From Acidobacteriaceae bacterium (GTDB lineage: Bacteria; Acidobacteriota; Terriglobia; Terriglobales; Acidobacteriaceae), in contig JAOAPG010000079.1 in NCBI GenBank assembly GCA_025462785.1, positions 1 to 26,790 on the forward strand: a DNA stretch of 26,790 nt, given 5' to 3'. The notes under the pieces are model-generated. The model worked only from the letters and a program-made list of their open reading frames with translations, did not search any database and had not been told where the DNA came from. Below, piece after piece: positions 1 through 6,467 of the stretch; the stretch's first letter is position 1; each line of letters begins with the position of its first letter. Position numbers and translations under genes: made by a program.

Positions 1-4
1 AACC

Positions 5-700
5 TCACGCTGATTGCACCGAAGCGGCATAACCAATTCGATCTGCCTGGCCCGCTTCTTGAAAGGCTCGCAACCGCAAAACACAACTATCACAGACTCC
101 ACATGCGCGATCTTCCTCGCTATAGCATGACCACGTTAAATCCAAGGGCGCGCCAAGTTCAAGGCCTAGCCGGACAATCGCCGCCTTCCGCATGGCAATG
201 AGCGGCGTCACAACTTGAATTCGTCCCTCTTTCGTGCCGGTCTTCACGACAGAATTGAATGCGTCGTAGTACGCCGGGCGGCAATCCGGATAGCCCGAAC
301 TGTCTTGTTCCACCGCCCCGATGTAAATCTTTTCCGCACCTATCACTTCCGCCCAACTGACCGCAGCGGACAGAAAGTGCGCGTTACGAAACGGCACGTA
401 GGTCACGGGAATATCCGTCCCGATCGCGTGGGATTCTGGAACATCGATGTTCGAATCAGTCAGCGCCGATCCTCCAATTGCTCGGAACACTTCATTTCGC
501 ACAATTAAACGTTCGCGAATGCCCAGCCGGTCACAAATTGCTGCAAACGCACGCCCCTCCCGATCTTCCGTCCGCTGCCCATAGCTGATATGGAGCGCCG
601 CAGCCTCGTGATCGCGCGCGGCTAGTGCTGCACACACGCAGGAATCCATCCCCCCGCTCAGCAGGACAATCGCGCGCGTTTTACCCTGAATCGTAGCCAC
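5..700 (-). CDS. queC: 7-cyano-7-deazaguanine (preQ0) synthase QueC
   Basis: QueC converts 7-carboxy-7-deazaguanine to preQ0 using ammonia and ATP in the cytoplasm; preQ0 feeds queuosine tRNA modification. The 231-residue protein has the family's usual length. The PP-loop motif SGGMDS is at residues 15-20. The C-terminal zinc site is C192, C200, C203 and C206 (Cx7Cx2Cx2C), as expected for the family. Translation starts at a GTG at 700, preceded by a GAGGT ribosome binding site that overlaps the queE stop codon, so the two genes are probably translationally coupled (7-base gap). It is the last gene of a queD-queE-queC operon. The stop codon lies at the window edge, so anything downstream is unseen. 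Identity is essentially certain. Confidence 0.97.
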   Translation of the reverse strand: MATIQGKTRAIVLLSGGMDSCVCAALAARDHEAAALHISYGQRTEDREGRAFAAICDRLGIRERLIVRNEVFRAIGGSALTDSNIDVPESHAIGTDIPVTYVPFRNAHFLSAAVSWAEVIGAEKIYIGAVEQDSSGYPDCRPAYYDAFNSVVKTGTKEGRIQVVTPLIAMRKAAIVRLGLELGAPLDLTWSCYSEEDRACGVCDSCVLRLRAFQEAGQADRIGYAASVQSA

Positions 701-707
701 TCTTACC

Positions 708-1391
708 TCAAACTCCCTTGGTCGCCGGATCCCAAATGAACTTATGTATCTGTAACCCCAGCCGGGCAGGAACGTTGTCCGCCAGCATCCAGTCGGTCAG
801 TTCGCGGGGATCCAGCAGGCAGTGCGACGCATCCCGCGTACCCGTAGCGTTTTTGCTGAAGGCTGGCGAGAACAGGACCGCATTCACCCGTTGCGCCAAA
901 CTATGCTCCGAAACGAAATTGCGAGCGAATTCGTAATCCGTGCGTCCGCTTAGAACAAATTTGACTTCGTCTTGCGATACCAAAGCTTCCAGGTTTTCCG
1001 GGCGAAACGTGCCACCTTCCCCGGAATCCGGACACTTCACATCCACAATCTTGATCACGCCTTTCGGTACTCGTTCCAGCGGACGCTCCCCGCTGGTCTC
1101 AATCAGCACTGTGTATCCATCATCCAGTAGTCGCTGCATCAACGGGACAACCTCGCGCTCCTGCAACATAGGCTCACCGCCCGTGATCTCAACCAAGCCG
1201 CCCCCAGGACTTAGCCGTTCTACTTCGCTGCAGATTTCCTCCAGAGACATACGATGCCCACCGGTGAAAGTGTATTCACTATCGCACCAACTGCAGCGCA
1301 GGTTACAGCCCATGAGGCGCACAAATACGCAAGGGAGTCCTGTGTGCGTGGACTCACCTTGGATCGACTTGTAAATTTCAATAATCTGCAT
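708..1391 (-). CDS. queE: 7-carboxy-7-deazaguanine synthase QueE (radical SAM)
   Basis: QueE is the radical SAM enzyme that turns 6-carboxy-tetrahydropterin into 7-carboxy-7-deazaguanine, the step between QueD and QueC. The protein has the family N terminus (IYKSIQGES), the [4Fe-4S] motif CNLRCSWC at residues 29-36 (C29, C33, C36) and the SAM-binding GGEP segment. Length is 227 residues from the ATG at 1391. A TTG seven codons upstream (1412) is an alternative start: an AGGAG lies 13 bases before that TTG, while the ATG has no clear ribosome binding site. I prefer the ATG because family members begin right at this point. It sits 51 bases downstream of queD and 7 bases upstream of queC, all on one strand. 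Confidence 0.95.
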   Translation of the reverse strand: MQIIEIYKSIQGESTHTGLPCVFVRLMGCNLRCSWCDSEYTFTGGHRMSLEEICSEVERLSPGGGLVEITGGEPMLQEREVVPLMQRLLDDGYTVLIETSGERPLERVPKGVIKIVDVKCPDSGEGGTFRPENLEALVSQDEVKFVLSGRTDYEFARNFVSEHSLAQRVNAVLFSPAFSKNATGTRDASHCLLDPRELTDWMLADNVPARLGLQIHKFIWDPATKGV

Positions 1392-1442
1392 GGGAGTTCG
1401 AGATACGCGCAACCGTGGCTGTGCGCTCCTCGGATTTCAACA

Positions 1443-1820
1443 CTACTCGGAATACTTCGCGGTCGTCGTGTCCGTCTCGAACACCGTTACGTCCTTCACA
1501 CTCACCCTGTCCTTTGTCGCTGCCCGGAGGCGCCCATTCGTCTCTTCATAGAAATACTTGGCAAGGTTTTCCGCGGACGGGTTCAGTACAGTAAAAGGCT
1601 CAATGTCATTGATCATCTGGTGATCCAGCCGCTCGATCACGTGCTTCATGAGTTCCCGAAGGTCTTTGAAATCGAGCAACAATCCGGCATGGTCGAGTTC
1701 CTTGCCCGCCAATGTGACCCGAATCTTATAGTTATGGCCGTGCGGATTCTCGCACTTGCCCTTGTAATTGCGCAGGTAGTGCCCTGCCGCAAACGTATCT
1801 TCTACCGTTAGTTCGAACAT
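1443..1820 (-). CDS. queD: 6-carboxy-5,6,7,8-tetrahydropterin synthase QueD
   Basis: QueD converts dihydroneopterin triphosphate to 6-carboxy-tetrahydropterin, the first committed step to preQ0. The 125-residue protein has the zinc ligands H14, H27 and H29, the catalytic cysteine C23 in CENPHGH, and the later LDHQMIND and FETDTTT segments typical of the PTPS/QueD fold. I chose the ATG at 1820 because TAGGAG lies five bases before it; an upstream GTG at 1862 would add residues unlike the family and would run through a hairpin. It is the first gene of the queD-queE-queC set. No GTP cyclohydrolase I (folE) or queF is in the window, so those steps must be encoded elsewhere. Confidence 0.96.
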   Translation of the reverse strand: MFELTVEDTFAAGHYLRNYKGKCENPHGHNYKIRVTLAGKELDHAGLLLDFKDLRELMKHVIERLDHQMINDIEPFTVLNPSAENLAKYFYEETNGRLRAATKDRVSVKDVTVFETDTTTAKYSE

Positions 1821-1860
1821 GAATCTCCTAAACCCAGCCAGACAGGGAGGACCGCCTGTC
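1821..1860 (-). promoter_or_regulatory. Hairpin leader in front of queD, candidate RBS-sequestering pseudoknot
   Basis: Reading the minus strand, GACAGG (1860-1855) pairs perfectly with CCTGTC (1846-1841) around the eight-base loop CGGTCCTC. Ten bases later comes the queD ribosome binding site TAGGAG (1830-1825). The loop bases TCCT (1851-1848) can pair with AGGA of that site, giving an H-type pseudoknot topology that could mask translation. Class I preQ1 riboswitches are small H-type pseudoknots found before que genes, but the A-rich tail of that class is not seen here. This may be a different sensor, a plain translational hairpin, or chance. Confidence 0.3.
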
Positions 1861-1875
1861 ACAAGTCAACTTTTA

Positions 1876-1881
1876 ATTGTA
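1876..1881 (-). promoter_or_regulatory. Possible -10 box for the queDEC operon
   Basis: The minus strand reads TACAAT here (5 of 6 matches to TATAAT), 56 bases before the queD start. I see no good -35 hexamer at the right distance. If used, transcription would start near 1869 and give a leader of about 49 bases that contains the queD hairpin. Confidence 0.25.
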
Positions 1882-1912
1882 CCGCGATTGAAGGGTCGGA
1901 TTTAGGCTCTCC

Positions 1913-1942
1913 TTGACTCGCCTCGCCCCGGGTCTGTAGTTT
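1913..1942 (+). promoter_or_regulatory. Possible promoter for the CocE/NonD hydrolase
   Basis: TTGACT at 1913-1918 is a near-consensus -35 box, followed after 18 bases by a weak -10 box TAGTTT at 1937-1942. A start near 1949 would place the in-frame TTG at 1941 outside the transcript, which supports the ATG at 1974. The weak -10 keeps confidence low. Confidence 0.3.
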
Positions 1943-1973
1943 GCCTATTCGGCCATTTCAAAAGGGAACCCTA

Positions 1974-3917
1974 ATGATTCGAAGCTTTTTTGCCTTTGTG
2001 ATTGTGATGCTCGCAGCGGTCAGCACTCTTGCCCAGAACAAGGCGGATACCCCTCCGGATTTCAACGTCAAGGAGCACTACACAAAATACGAATACCGGA
2101 TTCCCATGCGCGACGGCGTGCGTCTTTTCACCGCAGTCTACGTTCCCAAGGACAGTTCCCAGCGTTATCCTTTCCTGCTCAATCGAACTCCATATAGCGT
2201 GGGCCCGTACGGAGTCGACAATTACCGCAAACATCTAGGCCCTTCCAACGACTTCGATAAATCCGGGTACATTTTTGTCATGCAAGACGTGCGCGGACGC
2301 TGGATGTCGGAAGGCACATTCGTCGAGTCTCGCCCTCATATCGACAACAAGAAATCGAACAAAGACGTGGACGATGCCAGCGATACTTATGACACGATCG
2401 AATGGCTGTCGAAGAACATCCCTAACAACAATGGCAACGCTGGCATTTGGGGAATTTCGTACCCTGGTTTCTACACTTCGGCAGGCATCATCGATTCGCA
2501 TCCCGCGCTCAAAGCCGCTTCTCCGCAGGCGCCCATGGCCGATCTGTTCATGGGCGACGACGCCTACCATGGCGGAGCGTTCATGCTGGCGGCCAATTTT
2601 GATTTCTACACATTCTTCACACCGCAAAATCATCCTCAAACTCCGCCCAAGACCGAAACATCCTTTGATTACGGCACGCAGGACGGTTATCAGTTTTACT
2701 TGGGTGTTGGACCCATTGGAAACCTCAGCCGTTATCTGGGAAGCAATGGCGCGCTCTGGGACGATCAGGTCCACCACGACACCTACGACAATTATTGGAA
2801 GGCGCGAAATTTAGCGCCGCACATGAAGAACGTTCACTGCGCCCTGCTCACCGTTGGCGGATGGTTTGATGCTGAAGATCTTGCCGGGCCTTTCCTCACC
2901 TACAATTCTATTGAGAAGAACAATCCCGGAATTTTTAACGCGCTAGTCATGGGACCGTGGGTGCACGGCGGGTGGGCGCGACATGAAGGCAGCTCTCTAG
3001 GTCGAGTCAACTTCGCTGCCAAAACTTCCGAATATTATGACAAAAACATTTTGTTCCCTTTCTTTGAGCAATATCTAAAGGGCGCGGGAAATGCAAATCT
3101 TCCCGAAGCTTACGTCTTTGAAACCGGAACCAACGTTTGGCGGCAATATTCCTCTTGGCCACCAAAGAACGTTCAGGCGAAAACACTATACTTTCACGCG
3201 AATGGCGAGCTTTCTTTCGATCCTCCGTCGGGTTCTTCGGAAGCATTCGACGAGTACGTGAGTGATCCGGCGAAACCAGTGCCCTTCGTGGCTTACACCG
3301 CAATCGACGTGCCGCAGGAGTACATGCTCTCCGACCAACGCTTCGCCGATTCCAGAACCGATGTTCTGACCTATCAAACGCCGATCTTGGAGGAAGATGT
3401 CACTATTGCGGGTCCGCTATCACCGAAGCTTTTTGTTTCGACCAGCGGTACCGATTCTGATTTCGATGTCAAACTAATCGACGTCTACCCTCAGGATTAT
3501 CCGCAAAATAAATTGGACGAACAAAAACCAGAAGAGGACCCAACCAAGACCGACGTCCTTCCGCCAGCATTCATTATGGGTGGATACCAGCAGCTTGTGC
3601 GTGGAGAGCCGTTCCGCGGAAAATTCCGTCACAGTTTCGAAAAGCCGGAACCATTCACGCCGGGGAAAGTGGAAGAGATAGATTTCACGATGCAGGACGT
3701 GAACCACACCTTCCGCCGTGGACACAGAGTCATGGTGCAAGTACAGAGTTCATGGTTCCCATTGACAGACAGAAATCCGCAGACATTCGTGAACATCCCG
3801 GACGCTAAGCTATCGGATTTCGTGAAAGCAATCGAGCGGGTTTATCACACCGACGCTCAGGCCTCGGGAGTCGAGGTGAAAGTGCTCCCGAACCCAGCCG
3901 CAGAAACCAAAAAATAA
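1974..3917 (+). CDS. Secreted CocE/NonD family alpha/beta hydrolase (alpha-amino acid ester hydrolase-like)
   Basis: This is a serine hydrolase of the X-Pro dipeptidyl-peptidase S15 / CocE-NonD family, closest in layout to alpha-amino acid ester hydrolases. An N-terminal signal peptide (MIRSFFAFVIVMLAAVSTLAQ) predicts export. The catalytic triad is visible: S162 in GISYPG, D299 in GGWFDAED and H331 in GPWVHGG. The Ser-Asp and Asp-His spacings (137 and 32) fit alpha-amino acid ester hydrolases. The C-terminal part matches the jelly-roll domain of the family (MVQVQSSWFPLTDRNPQTF). Length is 647 residues. The ATG at 1974 is preceded by AAGGGA and starts the signal peptide; an earlier TTG at 1941 is rejected. 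The substrate cannot be told from sequence: an ester or amide of an amino acid or small acyl group is likely. Confidence 0.93.
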   Translation: MIRSFFAFVIVMLAAVSTLAQNKADTPPDFNVKEHYTKYEYRIPMRDGVRLFTAVYVPKDSSQRYPFLLNRTPYSVGPYGVDNYRKHLGPSNDFDKSGYIFVMQDVRGRWMSEGTFVESRPHIDNKKSNKDVDDASDTYDTIEWLSKNIPNNNGNAGIWGISYPGFYTSAGIIDSHPALKAASPQAPMADLFMGDDAYHGGAFMLAANFDFYTFFTPQNHPQTPPKTETSFDYGTQDGYQFYLGVGPIGNLSRYLGSNGALWDDQVHHDTYDNYWKARNLAPHMKNVHCALLTVGGWFDAEDLAGPFLTYNSIEKNNPGIFNALVMGPWVHGGWARHEGSSLGRVNFAAKTSEYYDKNILFPFFEQYLKGAGNANLPEAYVFETGTNVWRQYSSWPPKNVQAKTLYFHANGELSFDPPSGSSEAFDEYVSDPAKPVPFVAYTAIDVPQEYMLSDQRFADSRTDVLTYQTPILEEDVTIAGPLSPKLFVSTSGTDSDFDVKLIDVYPQDYPQNKLDEQKPEEDPTKTDVLPPAFIMGGYQQLVRGEPFRGKFRHSFEKPEPFTPGKVEEIDFTMQDVNHTFRRGHRVMVQVQSSWFPLTDRNPQTFVNIPDAKLSDFVKAIERVYHTDAQASGVEVKVLPNPAAETKK

Positions 3918-4029
3918 AAGAACGGAAACAGCCGCGGACTTTCGCCATCCTCTTCGATGTGAGTCGTGCATTGATCCGCCGCAAGAACGAAGTCTTAGAT
4001 CGCAACAGAACGCAACTCCACGTGGAAGA

Positions 4030-4047
4030 GCGGCGCTTCAGCGCCGC
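4030..4047. repeat. REP-like GC-rich palindrome
   Basis: GCGGCGC (4030-4036) pairs with GCGCCGC (4041-4047) around the tetraloop TTCA. There is no T-tract on either side, so it is not a standard terminator. It lies between the convergent CocE-like gene and the PNGase A gene. Its form resembles extragenic palindromes; copy number elsewhere in the genome cannot be seen here. Confidence 0.5.
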
Positions 4048-4071
4048 GAGACTCATTCCATTTGAAACAAC

Positions 4072-4092
4072 GCAGCCCCGAAAGGGGGCTGC
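4072..4092 (-). terminator. Terminator-like hairpin between convergent genes
   Basis: A perfect 8-bp stem pairs GCAGCCCC (4072-4079) with GGGGCTGC (4085-4092) around a GAAAG loop. It lies 13 bases past the stop codon of the minus-strand PNGase A gene. The minus strand then reads GTTGTTTC and the plus strand TCTTTAAC, so the U-tracts are weak on both sides. It may stop transcription in both directions. Confidence 0.55.
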
Positions 4093-4104
4093 TCTTTAAC
4101 CGTG

Positions 4105-5793
4105 TTACTGACAGCCCTTCAAAACACCCGTCAACACATTACTCGCCGCCGTCAAAGTCACGTCGTAGCAGCCCAACAAATTCTTGAAAAGAAAATCCTG
4201 CGAACTCGCTTGTCCTGTGTTTCCCGTGAAGTTTCCCGAGGCATCGAAATTCAGCGTATCCGTTGGGGCAACCTTGTCATCGATGATTGTGGATGACAAG
4301 GTCTTGCCATTCCTCTGTACTGTATTTTGATCGCTGTATTCCTGGGAGATCGTGGCGAGCTGCGCCGACGTGCCATCCGGGTTGACTTTGTAGGAGTAGA
4401 GCACGCTTAACGGATACGTTTGCTGGTCATAGGTAAGATTGATTCCAGCGTTGCTCGTCTGCGTCGTCCACGAATTGATGATGGTTGATTGCTTGATGTT
4501 CTGCACGTAAGCAGTGTTCGTAATATTGAATTTCTGAGAATTCAGAAATCCAATCGCCTGCTCAACTGTCGTTTCGACTCGTCCGGTGCCGGTAACAACG
4601 TATCCAGTAATCGCGAAGCTGCGTTGCGAAGTTACCGAAACCGTACCGTTAACACCTTTCGCATTGTTCTTGAGGTGTTCAGCAACGATGGGATTCGGGT
4701 TCGCGCTGAGCGTGTTCGCTGTAAGGCCTCCCGTCACTTGGTCGGCATTGTGATCAAGAAGCAACAACAAATTCGCGGTGGCCGAAAAATAATTGTCGGC
4801 ATTGAAAACGCTGAGTGAAACCGTATGTGGCTGCCCGTCGCTCAGTAGTCCCGCGAAAGGCGTGAGATTCACGCGATAAGGAACAAAGTTGAGGGTTTGT
4901 ACACCGGCCAGCGGAAACCATAAGTAAGGGTCGATCCCGCCGGTATAGATCCACGGATAAACCGGCGCCACGCCCGCCGGAGTTCCATCAATGGAGACCT
5001 CAGTCTCGCGAAAAGCGGTGTTGCCGCAGCTTTGCAGCTCGGAAGCAACATCGTTGGGCACACACGTATACCAGAATTCGTCGTTCGATTGGCTCTGTGC
5101 GAGCACGTCAAGATATGCCTCGTCAATGTTCATCGGCAGCGACAAAGTCTGCGAGAGAGTATCGCTTGAAGACCCAAGGCCCACAGTCCCGCCATTCGGA
5201 CCAGCCGAGAGCGCCAGCACGGCATCGAATGTCCGCGGCGCCTTTTGATTTGCGCTCAGCGGATAAAACTCCAGCGTAGCCGTTCCGTAGATAATTCCCG
5301 TGTATGTCTGATTGACCAGGTTTCCAATGTCCGCTTGCCCAGACTGCGGCGAGGTGAACACCGCGCTGTAATCAGTGAGATCGGTTTCGACATGCCATGA
5401 AGGGCTCAGCGTTCTTCGTGGCTCGGCGGTCGTGCCGAAATAAATATTTGTTGCGCCCAGCCAGATGTTGGCCGTGCGGTCGTACTGTCGGCCCGCTGTT
5501 ACCGAAAAGTCTCCTTCGAAAACTACCTTCTGCCACGGGCCGGGACAATCCGCCGGCGGAGTATAGGAAAAAGATCTGGGATTGAAATCATCAAAGGCGA
5601 CATTCTGGAAGAGTTGCACGACGCAAGGCGTGGTGCTGGGACGCGGCACCAGCCGGTCGGCCGTAACAGTATTGCTGGATCCAATTTTGTATCGGGAAGC
5701 TGCGAAACCCGGCACAACGCTGATCTCAAGAATGAAGGTTAAGAGGAGGGCGACTGCAAAGAAGAGTTTGCTAGAAATCGAACCACTTTTCAC
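4105..5793 (-). CDS. Secreted PNGase A-type peptide-N-glycosidase (N-glycanase)
   Basis: The protein matches the PNGase A family (peptide-N4-(N-acetyl-beta-glucosaminyl)asparagine amidase A), known mainly from plants and fungi, which releases N-glycans from glycoproteins. Recognisable family blocks are: residues 72-125, with PPADCPG, a GRQYDR segment, WLGATNIYFGTTAEP; residues 134-178 with VETDLTDY and IGNLVNQTYTGIIYG; and residues 261-350 with FRETEVSIDG, YPWIYTGGIDPYLW, LTPFAGLLSDGQPH and a closing LLLLLD. Residues 1-32 form a signal peptide (KLFFAVALLLTFILEISVVPGFA), so it is exported. Length is 562 residues. The start is a GTG at 5793 with AAAGGA about ten bases upstream; no ATG is available before the signal peptide. 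It stands alone on its strand, followed by a terminator-like hairpin. The fold assignment is firm; activity is inferred from the family. Confidence 0.88.
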   Translation of the reverse strand: MKSGSISSKLFFAVALLLTFILEISVVPGFAASRYKIGSSNTVTADRLVPRPSTTPCVVQLFQNVAFDDFNPRSFSYTPPADCPGPWQKVVFEGDFSVTAGRQYDRTANIWLGATNIYFGTTAEPRRTLSPSWHVETDLTDYSAVFTSPQSGQADIGNLVNQTYTGIIYGTATLEFYPLSANQKAPRTFDAVLALSAGPNGGTVGLGSSSDTLSQTLSLPMNIDEAYLDVLAQSQSNDEFWYTCVPNDVASELQSCGNTAFRETEVSIDGTPAGVAPVYPWIYTGGIDPYLWFPLAGVQTLNFVPYRVNLTPFAGLLSDGQPHTVSLSVFNADNYFSATANLLLLLDHNADQVTGGLTANTLSANPNPIVAEHLKNNAKGVNGTVSVTSQRSFAITGYVVTGTGRVETTVEQAIGFLNSQKFNITNTAYVQNIKQSTIINSWTTQTSNAGINLTYDQQTYPLSVLYSYKVNPDGTSAQLATISQEYSDQNTVQRNGKTLSSTIIDDKVAPTDTLNFDASGNFTGNTGQASSQDFLFKNLLGCYDVTLTAASNVLTGVLKGCQ

Positions 5794-5941
5794 GGGAGGA
5801 GGTCCTTTCGTCTGTTGACCGCGCGTATCTCTGCACAGTCATAGGAACAAAAGCATAAAGCGTGAATTCCGCGTGTCAAGATGCAAAGTTGTGCAACTGT
5901 CACTTAGTCAGTTAATCCGACCGAGGAGGTTCTCGTCGCGG

Positions 5942-5947
5942 TATACT
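5942..5947 (+). promoter_or_regulatory. Possible -10 box of the broken small gene
   Basis: TATACT lies 44 bases before the ATG at 5992. The same hexamer occurs in the better promoter before ispD. I see no convincing -35 box at 16-18 bases. Confidence 0.25.
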
Positions 5948-5991
5948 CTCCGGCTCAGGGCAGGGACCTCAACAACCAAGAGAAATACTTC

Positions 5992-6451
5992 ATGTTCGAA
6001 AAAGCTTTTTACACCGCAGGAGCAATAGGCGGCCTCTTAATTCTAAGCGTTGTCGTCGCCTACTGGTGGTCCGGCAGTGTGCTGAGTCGTCCTAAGGCAG
6101 TTTCTCCTCGTGCGGTTTTCCTTTGGGCTCCCAACGTCGGGCTTCCAGCTCCAAGGCGCGGCTCGCGCATAGCCTGCTCTGAAGATGCCGGACATCATAG
6201 TTGTACCTTGTACCTTGAGTGCAATGAATGGCAACACCGAATACTATGGAAAATTTCTGCCGTATAGTGGCAAAGATGTAATACGCACCGATAAGCTGAA
6301 GATAGACGCGAGGAAAACTCGTGAGAATACAGTATGGATCGGAACTGAGTTGGTGCCTTTGGTTTATCTCGAAGATGGCATGATACTAATACCCCGTGCT
6401 AAATATGAGGATGGCGTGCGATTGCTAGATCAGCTTAAATCGACCGAGTAG
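5992..6451 (+). pseudogene. Small membrane-anchored protein gene disrupted by a 7-bp tandem duplication
   Basis: Two overlapping plus-strand reading frames (5992-6267 and 6173-6451) look like one gene. The first part encodes a transmembrane segment (residues 6-26, AFYTAGAIGGLLILSVVVAYWW) and a short linker with two cysteines. The second encodes a compact domain ending VWIGTELVPLVYLEDGMILI. The frames are joined exactly where TTGTACC is repeated in tandem (6201-6207 and 6208-6214). Removing one copy gives one continuous 150-residue protein across the junction (HHSCTL followed by SAMNGNTEYYG), without stops. I do not recognise the family. It may be a true recent pseudogene, a phase-variable gene or a sequencing/assembly error. 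It converges on dinG with a 16-base gap. Confidence 0.7.
6201..6217. repeat. TTGTACC direct duplication causing a frameshift
   Basis: TTGTACC occurs twice back to back (6201-6214) and is followed by TTG, the first bases of a third unit. A 7-bp gain shifts the reading frame by one and accounts for the break between the two halves of the small gene. Confidence 0.85.
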
Positions 6452-6467
6452 AAATACTTCGCCGCGC

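Noticed and set aside
1821..1862. Longer QueD starting at the GTG at 1862
   Set aside because: The extra residues do not look like QueD and the DNA forms a hairpin; the ATG at 1820 has TAGGAG at the right distance.
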